A stretch of DNA of 64,000 nucleotides from Micavibrio sp. UBA2137 (GTDB taxonomy: Bacteria > Pseudomonadota > Alphaproteobacteria > Micavibrionales > Micavibrionaceae): positions 155,963-219,962 of the forward strand of contig DCXL01000002.1 of the NCBI GenBank assembly GCA_002328415.1. Direction: 5' to 3'. The stretch's first letter is position 1. Each line of letters starts with the position of its first letter. The position numbers were made by a program, and so were the translations under genes. The notes under the pieces are model-generated. The model saw nothing but the letters and a program-made list of their open reading frames with translations. It had not been told where the DNA came from and ran no database searches. Of the stretch, positions 41,392 to 50,601 are shown piece after piece.

Positions 41392-42618
41392 ATGAAAATG
41401 GCAAAATCTTATGATGTGACAATTGTTGGCGGAGGACTTGCGGGATTAGGACTGACCGCACTTCTCTCCGTGCAGGGATTTGCTGTTGCGTGCATAGACA
41501 ACACAGCCCCCAAACAGGCGCTCACTGAAAAATTTGACGGGCGGACAACAGCAATTTCTTGGGCCTCGCAAAAAGTTCTTGAGGCCGCTGGAGTATGGGA
41601 TGCGCTTGCACCTGATGCGTGCCCTATTAATGATATCCAAATATTGGACGGCGATAGTCCCGTTCTTCTTGAATTTGAATCGCAAGATGTGGGTGGGCAA
41701 TCTTTTGGCTGGATCATCGAGAACCGCCTTATTCGCAAGGCGCTTTATAAATCAGTCGCCAAATCCAAAAATGTCGATTTCTTTGCACCAGCGCGTGTTA
41801 CTGATTTTTCAGTAGATGATGAAAAAGCCGTTACAAAGCTGGCAGATGGTTCAGAAATTTCATCAAAGCTTATTGTTGGTGCTGATGGAAAAAACTCGTT
41901 CACACGTGAATGGATGGATATTCCTGTGCGTGGTTGGTCCTACAATCAACACGCCATCGTTACGATTATAAAACACGAGAAACTACATCAGAACATCGCC
42001 ATTGAACATTTCCGCGCTGAAGGGCCCTTTGCCGTTTTGCCGATGACGGATGCCCCCGATGGTGCACATCGCTCTTCCCTCGTGTGGACACAACATGGCA
42101 GTAAAGATAAAAGCGCCCTCAGCTATGACGAAGACACATTTAATATGGCCCTTAATGCGCGGTTTCCTAAATTTTATGGAGACGTTAAATGCATCAGCCA
42201 GCGTTTTGCCTATCCGCTCGGATTAAAACATGCCTACAGCTATATCGGAGAGCGCATGTGTCTGGTTGCCGAGGCGGCCCACGCCATGCACCCTATCGCT
42301 GGACAGGGCCTCAATATGGGATTTCGTGATATTGCAGAACTCGCAACACTTCTGATCTCTGCACGCGAGAAAGGTCGGGATATTGGCGCATCTTCTTTGC
42401 TCAAATCCTATCAGCAAGCACGTCGCGCAGATAACACCCTTATGATGGGGGCCACTGATTCACTCAACAAGTTATTTTCAAACCGTATGCCTGGGCTTGG
42501 TCCTCTCAGAAAATTGGGCGTGCGCGCAGTCAGCCATTTTCCACCCGCTAAACAGTTTTTTATGAAGCAAGCCATGGGGGCAACAGGGTTGTTGCCCACA
42601 CTTATTCAAGATAAATAG
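41392..42618 (+). CDS. UbiH/UbiF-family FAD monooxygenase
   Basis: 408 aa; hydroxylates the quinone ring in ubiquinone synthesis. Motifs: the FAD-binding VTIVGGGLAGLGLTALLS near the N-terminus, the DG block LIVGADGKNSFTRE, and the GD-type motif VAEAAHAMHPIAGQGLNMGFRD. AGAGGA lies 9 bases before the ATG; a second ATG is two codons in. Which ring position it hydroxylates cannot be decided. It faces the right end of the type IVB cluster, 3 bp from the convergent 817-aa gene. Confidence 0.93.
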   Translation: MKMAKSYDVTIVGGGLAGLGLTALLSVQGFAVACIDNTAPKQALTEKFDGRTTAISWASQKVLEAAGVWDALAPDACPINDIQILDGDSPVLLEFESQDVGGQSFGWIIENRLIRKALYKSVAKSKNVDFFAPARVTDFSVDDEKAVTKLADGSEISSKLIVGADGKNSFTREWMDIPVRGWSYNQHAIVTIIKHEKLHQNIAIEHFRAEGPFAVLPMTDAPDGAHRSSLVWTQHGSKDKSALSYDEDTFNMALNARFPKFYGDVKCISQRFAYPLGLKHAYSYIGERMCLVAEAAHAMHPIAGQGLNMGFRDIAELATLLISAREKGRDIGASSLLKSYQQARRADNTLMMGATDSLNKLFSNRMPGLGPLRKLGVRAVSHFPPAKQFFMKQAMGATGLLPTLIQDK

Positions 42619-42621
42619 TAA

Positions 42622-45075
42622 TCAACCCATTGCAGGATCGGGATTTGGGTTTGCAACATCATTCTGCGCAACCTGAGGAGCAGCTCCCCCTGTATCACCA
42701 CCTGAACCAGTTCCTGTATCAGTAGAAACAGGTGCACCCGTATCAGGGTCAATAGCTGAAGCCACTTGTGGAGGTGCCTCAGGACGTGGTGTCCCATGAA
42801 TGCGCGCAACACGTCCATTGAACAAGTCGTAGGTCTGCGTGAACGCGCCATAAGATCTGTTCATTCTGTCCATGAAAGGCATGCCTTCCGTACCTGAGAA
42901 TACAGACCCAACCATCTCGAAAGACTGGCCGAAGGTGAACATTTTGTTTTCAAAAAAGCCTTTTGCAAACCTTAGCTTTCTAGGATCTGTAAGATCACCC
43001 AACATATCGTCAAGAAAGCCTAGATCAAAATCCATTCCTAAAATATTGACAGTTCCAAACCCTTCACCCATGCCTGAGGCATTGCGGAGCATTCGTCCGA
43101 CCATTTCATCAGGCAACATGAGTGACGCATTCTCGATAAAATTATCATTTGAAAGCACGTAGAGCCAACGCTCTGAGTTTTCTGCAAGAGAGCGCACAAG
43201 CGTCTCACGGTCCTCGGGAGACATTTCACCCTCGCCCATTCCTGCAAGGTATGAAATATTTGACATCATTTGAGAGGCTTGTTCTGGATCAGCCAAAATT
43301 TCATTGAGCTTAGTTGTCGCACCTTCACCTTCAAAGCCTGCCATAATGCGTGCCTGTTCTTCAGCCGAGAAATTTCCGAGGTTTTCAGACATTGTTGTCT
43401 GGATCATATCAACTGTGCCTGCCGCATCCTGTTGATATTGTGCGTTCAACATAGCACCCATCAGACTTGGATATTGCCCTGCGTAGTCAAGCAAGCTCAC
43501 ACCGGAGACCTCTTCACCATTAAGAAGTTTTTGAATATTCATGAGTTCTTGAGCAACAGGCGCTTGTCCCTGTTGGGTAGCTGCTTGCGCATTACGTGCC
43601 AAATCACGGCCAACGCGCTCCATCAGTGCCTCATCAGCTTGTAAACCCTGAATAATGGCTTGATCAATTTCCATGGCCTCACCAACAGTGCCTATAATAT
43701 TTCGTCCTGCAGTGACAGGGTCATTAGCAGCTGAGCCAGCGACTGTATTTAACTGATCCATTGCCGCCGTCTGTACATATTCAGCGGCTGTTCCTCCAAC
43801 TAATGCGCGTGTAAATGCAGCAGGGTCTCTCTCAACAGCCGCAATAACATATTGCATTTTTTGTTCTTCGGTCAGCGTCATGCCATTGGAATCTTCAGTT
43901 TCCATGCCAGCAACAATTCGCTCCATAAGCTCTTCAGGCGTATTATTCTCGACAGCAGCTCCAAGAATGCCTAATGCTTCCTCATCGCCTTCAATCGCAT
44001 CCAGCACAGTATTTTTAGTTTCTTCATCCAGTCCTTCAATTGGAGTAGCGCGCATCTGTCTAATAGCTTCACGTCCAGATTCGACATCAGGAATAAATTG
44101 CCCGCCAACATTTGCAATCGTTCCAGAGACCAAAGCACGCGAAAATACAGTTGTATTCGCCGCTGCCCCTGCAATAAAATCATCCTGTAAATTTGCAGGT
44201 AAACTTGACCTTATTCCTTCTCCGCTAATACCCTCTCTGAAGGCAGCAGAACTTCCAGCTTCTTTGATTCCATTTCCAATAATTCTCAAACTTGCAGGGT
44301 CATTTAGCAGTGCCTGTTCTAGCCCGCTTAAATCTTGACCTGGAAAATCGCTTTGCATTTCAGCTACAATTTCTGGCACTGCAGATCTCCCCAATGTAAG
44401 AGCATCTACACTTTTTATAGTCGATTCTTCAAATTGGGCGATAATTGCACGGCCTTGTGAACTAGATTCTAAATTATCGTAATTAAAATTGTCAGGAAGT
44501 CCTCGGACTATTTGCCCAATATCCCCCATGTTCTCTTCGTCACGATAAATAGAGATCATCAAGTTTTGAATACCTTGTGCATCCAAGTCTGGAAACTGTT
44601 CTTGGAGGCTAGTTTGAAGATTGCTAAAACCCCTTCTCCACGCTGTTTTTCCTAAGCCAACATCTGAAATATGTCTCATGCCAAAATCTTCTGTTGTGCC
44701 TGTTGCCAACGCTCGACTAAATTCTCTGTGATTGCCTACAGCACCAGCAAGAAATTCTCTTTCAGCTTGATTAGATAAAACACCGCCACTTCCTCCATTT
44801 GCACCCGTTCTACGGAGAAATTCTTCTCTACTACCTGCGTCCTTAATCTCCCTACCAATAATTCTTAAAGCTTCAGAATCATTCTCTATCGACCTCATGA
44901 GGCGATCAATATCGTCGCTATAGGTTTGATTTTCAGTATCAGGAAATCGTTCAGTAAGAGCTGCACGTATGCCTGGAAGAGCCTGCCTCCCGAGAGTTTC
45001 TGCACTAGAAAGGGTTATAGCACTCCATTCAATTGCGTCACCTATAAATCTTGCTCTTAAATCAAATGGTCCCAT
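42622..45075 (-). CDS. 817-aa internally repeated protein at the end of the Dot/Icm unit
   Basis: Not recognised. At least three divergent repeats can be aligned: about residues 27-138, 227-331 and 333-430. Shared cores include LRIIGREIKDAGS (70), LRIIGNGIKEAGS (263) and LGILGAAVENNTP (368), and FLAGAVGNHREFSRALATGT (108), FIAGAAANTTVFSRALVSGT (300), YVIAAVERDPAAFTRALVGG (409). The body is helical and rich in Ala, Glu and Asp; the last 50 residues are Pro/Gly/Asp-rich and probably disordered. No signal peptide or membrane helix. It follows two small genes by 3 bp in what looks like the icmB transcription unit. It could be a secreted substrate or a cytoplasmic component. Confidence 0.85.
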   Translation of the reverse strand: MGPFDLRARFIGDAIEWSAITLSSAETLGRQALPGIRAALTERFPDTENQTYSDDIDRLMRSIENDSEALRIIGREIKDAGSREEFLRRTGANGGSGGVLSNQAEREFLAGAVGNHREFSRALATGTTEDFGMRHISDVGLGKTAWRRGFSNLQTSLQEQFPDLDAQGIQNLMISIYRDEENMGDIGQIVRGLPDNFNYDNLESSSQGRAIIAQFEESTIKSVDALTLGRSAVPEIVAEMQSDFPGQDLSGLEQALLNDPASLRIIGNGIKEAGSSAAFREGISGEGIRSSLPANLQDDFIAGAAANTTVFSRALVSGTIANVGGQFIPDVESGREAIRQMRATPIEGLDEETKNTVLDAIEGDEEALGILGAAVENNTPEELMERIVAGMETEDSNGMTLTEEQKMQYVIAAVERDPAAFTRALVGGTAAEYVQTAAMDQLNTVAGSAANDPVTAGRNIIGTVGEAMEIDQAIIQGLQADEALMERVGRDLARNAQAATQQGQAPVAQELMNIQKLLNGEEVSGVSLLDYAGQYPSLMGAMLNAQYQQDAAGTVDMIQTTMSENLGNFSAEEQARIMAGFEGEGATTKLNEILADPEQASQMMSNISYLAGMGEGEMSPEDRETLVRSLAENSERWLYVLSNDNFIENASLMLPDEMVGRMLRNASGMGEGFGTVNILGMDFDLGFLDDMLGDLTDPRKLRFAKGFFENKMFTFGQSFEMVGSVFSGTEGMPFMDRMNRSYGAFTQTYDLFNGRVARIHGTPRPEAPPQVASAIDPDTGAPVSTDTGTGSGGDTGGAAPQVAQNDVANPNPDPAMG

Positions 45076-45078
45076 AAC

Positions 45079-45315
45079 TTACTCTCCCACTCTCTTATTT
45101 CTCTCTAATTCATCCAACTGAAATGCAAGCTCAATTTTTGTACGCATTGAAGGCGTTAAATCCGCCCATTTCTCAGTTGCTAGAATTTGAACGTTATCCA
45201 TGACGTCCAACGCATGATGATTACCCTTTTGTGCGAAAATCGCCAGCATCGCAATCACACCTTGCTTTGTGTTTTCATTATCCATATCGAGTATGTCATC
45301 AATATAAATGCTCAT
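45079..45315 (-). CDS. Small hypothetical protein (78 aa) in the Dot/Icm unit
   Basis: MSIYIDDILDMDNENTKQGV start; a compact helical acidic protein with no membrane segment or known motif. Its ATG overlaps the stop of the upstream 136-aa gene by one base (TAATG), and it ends 3 bp before the 817-aa gene. Size and tight coupling would fit a small chaperone or adaptor, but that is inference from position only. Confidence 0.7.
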   Translation of the reverse strand: MSIYIDDILDMDNENTKQGVIAMLAIFAQKGNHHALDVMDNVQILATEKWADLTPSMRTKIELAFQLDELERNKRVGE

Positions 45316-45725
45316 TATTGTCCCGCTTCCAAGTCTGTCAGTGTATTTGTGCGCACAACCAAGGGAATGATATAGGGCGTTTTAAATTTATCCTCATCCG
45401 TGAACTCTACAATGCTTATCTTCTTTGCATTCATCAGATGGCGATGTTGCGGGGGATGGATTTTAAAACCAAGTCCCTGAATATGGGCGTCGACAGTCAC
45501 AAAATAGAGCTGTTCCAAATCGATATCATATTCAGCCCACCAATATTGTTCTGGCAAAGGCTTTTCAATCATGACTGTTGCAATGTCGCCTTGACCAACA
45601 AGAAGGCCTGCACCAATTGTGGAATGTAAAGACGGCAAAACGGGTGTGTCCTCTGGCATTTTTTGCAAAGGTTTGACTGTTTTCGGGTCAATCACTGACA
45701 TTTTTTTTTGCGCTGGCTCTGCCAA
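45315..45725 (-). CDS. Hypothetical protein (136 aa) in the Dot/Icm unit
   Basis: Not recognised. The start is taken as TTG at 45725 because AAAGGA lies 7 bases upstream; the first ATG (45701) follows a nine-A run with no binding site. Basic, Pro-rich N-terminus, then a beta-rich body (GDIATVMIEKPLPEQYWWAEYD). No signal peptide or membrane helix. Overlaps the next gene by one base. Probably works with its neighbours. Confidence 0.7.
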   Translation of the reverse strand: MAEPAQKKMSVIDPKTVKPLQKMPEDTPVLPSLHSTIGAGLLVGQGDIATVMIEKPLPEQYWWAEYDIDLEQLYFVTVDAHIQGLGFKIHPPQHRHLMNAKKISIVEFTDEDKFKTPYIIPLVVRTNTLTDLEAGQ

Positions 45726-45770
45726 GGCACATTCCTTTCATTAATCTCCCCTATTATAGAGGAAAATCCT

Positions 45771-45790
45771 AAAAAATCGCAAATTTTTGC
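45771..45790 (-). terminator. Weak terminator-like hairpin
   Basis: On the minus strand GCAAA-AA-TTTGC is followed by GATTTTTT. It lies in the 135-bp gap between the 166-aa and 136-aa genes and might end or attenuate the icmB transcript. The stem is short and AT-rich. Confidence 0.3.
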
Positions 45791-45860
45791 AGTTTTTTCT
45801 TCTTTTTCAGGGTTGTAGCGCGATAAGGCGTAAAATTTCGAAAAAAGATAATGATATCAA

Positions 45861-46361
45861 TTACTTTTTAAGACTTTGAATATCCTCTGACGGGCCATAA
45901 ACATAAAGCTGTGGCGGATAGGCTGCAATCACTGGAATTGTCGGGTTAAATGCCTCGATTTTCTTTGGGTCTTCGAGTGCGAATTTATACTCTCTATTGG
46001 ATAATCCACGGCGCAAGCGCACTGTATCAAGAAGCACCTCTTGGTTGGGGCCGCGCTTAAAGGTACAAACGGCTTCATGCGCAATATGCTGTCCAAAGGC
46101 ATCAACCGTTGTGTATTCGACACTCACTCTGGGTCCACGTTCACGCAAATCGATAAAATCGAGCTCTGTTGGGTACTGCGTGTTCAGCTCAATATAGGTG
46201 CGGCAAATACCAAAAAGAATTGTCCCACTATAGACAATTGGCTGCACCGCCCACCACCAGAAAAGCGTTAATACAACTGCGCCAATGCCTATATACCATT
46301 TTTTGCGCGATGGCTTGGCGTTGGGGTTAGTCTTTTTCTTTCCTTTACGTGAAATGGCCAT
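45861..46361 (-). CDS. Single-pass membrane protein downstream of icmB (166 aa)
   Basis: A very basic N-terminus (RKGKKKTNPNAKPSRKK), one membrane helix at about residues 22-50, and a periplasmic domain of about 115 residues (YTTVDAFGQHIAHEAVCTF). The orientation predicted by the positive charges is cytoplasmic N-terminus and periplasmic C-terminus. The gene starts 6 bp after icmB, so it is very likely part of the secretion operon. I do not recognise it as any named Dot/Icm protein; it may be a lineage-specific inner-membrane component. Confidence 0.78.
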   Translation of the reverse strand: MAISRKGKKKTNPNAKPSRKKWYIGIGAVVLTLFWWWAVQPIVYSGTILFGICRTYIELNTQYPTELDFIDLRERGPRVSVEYTTVDAFGQHIAHEAVCTFKRGPNQEVLLDTVRLRRGLSNREYKFALEDPKKIEAFNPTIPVIAAYPPQLYVYGPSEDIQSLKK

Positions 46362-46367
46362 GACATA

Positions 46368-49300
46368 TTACCCGTTTTGGCCCGCCACGGTTTCGTTTTG
46401 AAGCGCCTCTTCCTGCGCCTTTAGGGCAGCGGTCACAAGTTCCTCTGAAATCTCCTCAATGACCGCGGCCATAGCGGCATTTCGGTTATCGCCTTTTTCA
46501 CTTTCAGATTTCATCAAGATACGGCGCTTGATTTCAGAGCGTGCGCTTCCGCCTGGGAAATAGGTTGCCAAAACGCGGCGTGCGCGTTGCGCACCAATTT
46601 TTGAATAGAGGCGATTACGGATGGCCACATCCTCGCTTGAGGTGGAAAGTGCCCAAAGTTCAATTGGTCCAAGCGTATTAATCAGATGCTGTTCGTAGCG
46701 CCCTTCGGTTGTCCCCAAAATAAAGAGTGCAGGAGCACCAGATGAACGCGGGCCTGTGAGGCGATAGCGGATAACATTACGTGAGGTTTCTGACAGGCCA
46801 AAACGCTGGCGGACATTATCAACGGCATTTTCAGAAACGGCCGTACCCAACACCCAGACACCCGTTGCCAGATCGACCATATCATCATCAAAGTCATCCA
46901 GTAACTGCGAGGAAAGGACAATCTGGACACCGCGTTTTCGTCCTTCACGCACATCACGGATAATTTGTCCGCGTACCGAGCTGGATGCGCTTGTACGGTG
47001 GAATTCATCATAACAAAGACGTTTTGGTGTTTCGGAAAGTTCTTGCAAGCGCACCTCGTGGAAACCACGATATTTCTCAGGCATCTGGCGAATAGATTCA
47101 GGTCCAAGCCACCATGCACGCACCAGCGCGTGACGCGCCAACATATACATGATTGAAGTCTGACGGTCAGCTGAATCATCCCCTTGTGGCGCAACATCCA
47201 TCAAATCAAGTGAGCACACGCGCGCATCAGCAATTTCAAAACGTGTGACGGATGACAAAATTGGATATTCACGAATGGCGGACGTTATCATTCGCTCAAA
47301 CGCATTAATGACACTCTCGGCACTGCCTCCGATAGAGGTTTCCTGCATAAGCGTGCGAATCTGGGGCCGACGTGCGGCGGTAATCGCATCCCCCAAAACA
47401 GGTACGGCATGACGCTGCGCTAAATTAGCCTCCTTGTGAAGTCCTAGGTCAAAGAAGCGATCAACCACATCCCACCAATAAGGGTCGGTAGGTAAGTGAA
47501 TATTATGTTTGCGCAGAGCGTCATCAATATCATTATCAATACGTGGCAAATAGGGGCGCGGCTCGGCATTGGCTTCGCTATCACTCCGCCAGCGATACAT
47601 CTCGTCAATGACAAAACCAGCCAATTGTGTAATCCCGTCATAGGCACGGTCATTACCTGGCGGCGTACAAAGTAGCGTTAGAAGCTCCATCAAATAGGAG
47701 CGCTCATCCATCAAAGGCGCGCGGCATCCAAGCTGGGTATCAAAGGGGTTAATCGCATATTCCTGACTCATCTGCAGGCGATAATAGGCTGCCTCATGCG
47801 CGCGTGATGGTGGAAGCGCATCCTTAATCAAGGAAATCAAACCCGATGAGGATGGCCCAATATCAATAATGGCCACATAGGGCAATTTGGCCAGACCAGG
47901 GGAGAGGATTGTTCCAAGGTTGAGCGTATTCATCAAAACCGATTTACCCGCACCCGGCTGGGCAAAAATCAAATCGAACCACGTGGTCGTCATATTTGTA
48001 CCCGTTTGATAGGGCCACGCCTTTCCATCTGGTGTACGCAACATGATCGCCCCTGAATCAAAGGGGCTGGATGGGCGCTGCCACGGCAATAACTTCATCA
48101 CATCATACATTGGCGCAATAGCCGTTGGTGCAGTCCCCGCACAATGAATCCCCATGGCAGATGACATTACACAATCAAGGGGATCACCTGTGACCTCGCT
48201 AACCTGACAATAGCCCCAACTTTCAATGGCCTGAACAAGTGTTGAGAGGCGGTCACGTGCCACCTGCATCTCACCACGTTTGGCCCAAGTGGATACAGAA
48301 ATACGCAAACGCACGACAGGTTCAGTCCGTGACATCGCCTGCAAGCCTTCAAGGGCGTATTTAATCTGGCGGTTAATGGCGTTGGTAACACCAAAAATAC
48401 TGGCCATAAAGGTGCGGAATTGCATGGATTGCGCACCACCCCCTTCAATCAGAAAGGAGATACGATAAGGCACACCCGCCTCAAACAAACGGTTGAGCAA
48501 TTGTGGGAAGGGTGTGGGATCCATTGGCGCAAGAACGATATCAGCCCCTGCCCAAAGCAGATCGCCAATTTGCACGATTGTATTATCAATAACACGCGCG
48601 TCCCCTACGGCGAGCTGTTGGCGAAGCGGTGGCCATAGAATCTCTGACATATCTGTTGTGCTGGTTGGGGCACGCGGAGAGATAGCGTCCCCTGGCAGAT
48701 TGGCGCGCCAATTATTATTCGCCTTTGCTGGGTAAAGATTATTTTTAATCGCAGCCAGTGCGTCATGCACTTTCATCAATTCTCCGCTAACACCCATTTC
48801 TTCCAAGGCGCTGCGTACAGAAGACACATAACTTTTATGGCGTGTACGAAGCGCATCCAGACCCGCAAATGGGTTTTGCGCAGAAGGTGCCTTGACCCAG
48901 TTTTCACCTTTTCTGTTTTCTTTGCGAATGCGGTCTAACTCGGCCTTAGATAAAGCAGATGGTCTCGTCCAAAGAACAAAGTAACATTCCTCATAAGAGA
49001 TGAATTTCTTCAAATGGCGCTTACGCTCCTCAAACAAATCGTCGGCCTCAAGCCCGATATTACGTGCTGTTGTTTTAGAAGGTGTAACAAGACGCTCAAG
49101 CTCCTTGCCAATACGTTCCGGGTCGCGAACAAAATAAACTTGTAAAGCATGGCCCGGACGGTCGAAACGCGAGCCGATTTTGAGTGTGGAAGCGGTGACA
49201 ATCTGTTTGTATTCCGCCTCACCAATAATCTGACGAGAACCATCCACACGGATGTAAGACACAAGCGAGCCGTCCATGGAAGCAAGCGTTGTTTCATCAT

Positions 49301-49385
49301 CTGCGGTTTCCACAGAGATAAAATTCTCAACAGCCTGTTTTACTGCAAATTGAAAAGGTCTTAGAAGTGTTTCCAGAAATTTCAT
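46368..49385 (-). CDS. icmB: IcmB/DotO, VirB4-like ATPase of the type IVB system
   Basis: A 1005-aa cytoplasmic ATPase. In Dot/Icm systems DotO forms the inner-membrane energy complex with DotB. Walker A is FAQPGAGKSVLMNT at about residues 470-482, and a Walker B-like CYDEFHR lies near 790, followed by SSQLLDDFDDDM. Length matches Legionella IcmB (about 1000 aa). It lies downstream of icmJ as in Legionella. The 125-bp gap in front of it holds two dyads that may give it separate control. Confidence 0.93.
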   Translation of the reverse strand: MKFLETLLRPFQFAVKQAVENFISVETADDETTLASMDGSLVSYIRVDGSRQIIGEAEYKQIVTASTLKIGSRFDRPGHALQVYFVRDPERIGKELERLVTPSKTTARNIGLEADDLFEERKRHLKKFISYEECYFVLWTRPSALSKAELDRIRKENRKGENWVKAPSAQNPFAGLDALRTRHKSYVSSVRSALEEMGVSGELMKVHDALAAIKNNLYPAKANNNWRANLPGDAISPRAPTSTTDMSEILWPPLRQQLAVGDARVIDNTIVQIGDLLWAGADIVLAPMDPTPFPQLLNRLFEAGVPYRISFLIEGGGAQSMQFRTFMASIFGVTNAINRQIKYALEGLQAMSRTEPVVRLRISVSTWAKRGEMQVARDRLSTLVQAIESWGYCQVSEVTGDPLDCVMSSAMGIHCAGTAPTAIAPMYDVMKLLPWQRPSSPFDSGAIMLRTPDGKAWPYQTGTNMTTTWFDLIFAQPGAGKSVLMNTLNLGTILSPGLAKLPYVAIIDIGPSSSGLISLIKDALPPSRAHEAAYYRLQMSQEYAINPFDTQLGCRAPLMDERSYLMELLTLLCTPPGNDRAYDGITQLAGFVIDEMYRWRSDSEANAEPRPYLPRIDNDIDDALRKHNIHLPTDPYWWDVVDRFFDLGLHKEANLAQRHAVPVLGDAITAARRPQIRTLMQETSIGGSAESVINAFERMITSAIREYPILSSVTRFEIADARVCSLDLMDVAPQGDDSADRQTSIMYMLARHALVRAWWLGPESIRQMPEKYRGFHEVRLQELSETPKRLCYDEFHRTSASSSVRGQIIRDVREGRKRGVQIVLSSQLLDDFDDDMVDLATGVWVLGTAVSENAVDNVRQRFGLSETSRNVIRYRLTGPRSSGAPALFILGTTEGRYEQHLINTLGPIELWALSTSSEDVAIRNRLYSKIGAQRARRVLATYFPGGSARSEIKRRILMKSESEKGDNRNAAMAAVIEEISEELVTAALKAQEEALQNETVAGQNG

Positions 49386-49391
49386 AAATTA

Positions 49392-49439
49392 ACGACACCG
49401 CAATTATTCATCACATAACTATAACAGTGTCGTATAGTT
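49392..49439 (-). promoter_or_regulatory. Overlapping inverted repeats upstream of icmB
   Basis: ACGACAC (49392-49398) pairs with GTGTCGT (49427-49433), and AACTATA (49417-49423) pairs with TATAGTT (49433-49439). Both lie within 55 bp of the icmB start. A TATAGT -10-like box on the minus strand falls in the same stretch, and a 14-bp palindrome AAAAACGCGTTTTT lies further upstream near 49458-49471. Possibly an operator or internal promoter; not proven. Confidence 0.35.
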
Positions 49440-49510
49440 TTTGAAGAGAAGAGTGCAGAAAAACGCGTTTTTATACCGCGTCGGCGTACAGGATTTAAAA
49501 TCAAAAGATA

Positions 49511-50197
49511 TCAGGCTGATTCTGGGAATTTCTCGCGATACATGTCAATCCAGCTATTGGGCGTTTTATCGGCAAAAGGCCCTGCCTTTGACCGCCAGTA
49601 AGCCAGAATTTGCGGGAATTGATTAAATTCCAGATCCTCTTCTTTGATAATACGCCTATCGAGTGGAAAAAGGCGCACACCTTCAAGTTTCCGCTTGCGG
49701 TCTGCATATTGTCTGCGCCCAATATAATCACGCAACACAGAGGAAAGCACGTAAGGATCATCCGAACCTAAACGGCTACGCACATCCTCACGGCGCGTCA
49801 TCAGTGTATCAAGAATTTTACGTGCTGTTTCCGACATAGGCCCTTGTGAAATACGGGCAACATAAAGGGCGCGTGCAATATGATGAAGTGCTGCCTGCTC
49901 AATTTCGGGCAGCCAGATAAGTACACCTGAGCGCATCTTTGAAACAGATTCTAAATCAAAAGTTTGCTGGCAAAAGATGCAGGTAGTCGCCAAATTATTT
50001 TCATTGGGTTTGGCAGAGCCATCAATGATGTGCAATTGCTGATATTTTTCAGACACAAAGCCACAACACTGGCACATATGCCTATCACGGTCGAAGATTT
50101 TATTCTTCAAATCCGCCAAGGCCTCGGGCGACATTGTCTGAAAGAAAGAGGCACTGCCCTTATGGGCAATGCCTAATGTAATGGGTAAAAGCTTCAT
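49511..50197 (-). CDS. icmJ: IcmJ/DotN, zinc-binding Dot/Icm protein
   Basis: 228 aa. DotN is a cytoplasmic component of the type IV coupling complex. It shows the expected HNH-like zinc knuckle: MCQCCGF (Cys42, 44, 45) and TTCIFCQQTF (Cys73, 76) with His56 between. MKLLPITLGI resembles the conserved IcmJ start. The gene order icmD-icmJ-icmB matches Legionella. Starts 11 bp after icmD. Confidence 0.9.
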   Translation of the reverse strand: MKLLPITLGIAHKGSASFFQTMSPEALADLKNKIFDRDRHMCQCCGFVSEKYQQLHIIDGSAKPNENNLATTCIFCQQTFDLESVSKMRSGVLIWLPEIEQAALHHIARALYVARISQGPMSETARKILDTLMTRREDVRSRLGSDDPYVLSSVLRDYIGRRQYADRKRKLEGVRLFPLDRRIIKEEDLEFNQFPQILAYWRSKAGPFADKTPNSWIDMYREKFPESA

Positions 50198-50208
50198 AAA
50201 TCTAAGGC

Positions 50209-50586
50209 TTAGAATGTCACCTGATTCAAGCTAGCTTGTGATACCGCTGTACCATCACCAACAAGATTCAACATTGACTCTGTGATGATTGGAAGGGCGA
50301 ACAAGCCACCACCAGCAGCCAAACGGATCGCGCCGTGGCTCAATGGTGTTTGTGTTGGGTTTTCAACGTGATCTTTAATCTTCATCACACCAAGCACAGC
50401 AAGCAACAGACCAAATAGGTATGATAGCGCTGAAATCAGGCTTGGTAGATCCTGAATAGATGTCACGATGTTACTTGCAATCGATGAGATGTTATTCCCA
50501 CCAGCATGCGCAGATGATGTCATCATCAGGCCTGTAAAGAACGAGGCACTTGCCACCATCATTGTTTTTTTCATAGTTTTTAGCAT
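50209..50586 (-). CDS. icmD: IcmD/DotP-like membrane protein
   Basis: 125 aa with a signal peptide-like N-terminus (about 1-28, ending SSAHA) and two further hydrophobic segments (about 50-70 and 88-103). The motif SALSYLFGLLLAVLGVMKIKDHVE is typical of IcmD. Its core is shared with the preceding IcmC-like protein. It ends at the start of icmJ's region and is flanked by icmC and icmJ, as in Legionella. Confidence 0.88.
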   Translation of the reverse strand: MLKTMKKTMMVASASFFTGLMMTSSAHAGGNNISSIASNIVTSIQDLPSLISALSYLFGLLLAVLGVMKIKDHVENPTQTPLSHGAIRLAAGGGLFALPIITESMLNLVGDGTAVSQASLNQVTF

Positions 50587-50601
50587 ATTTTCCTCCTGAT
50601 A

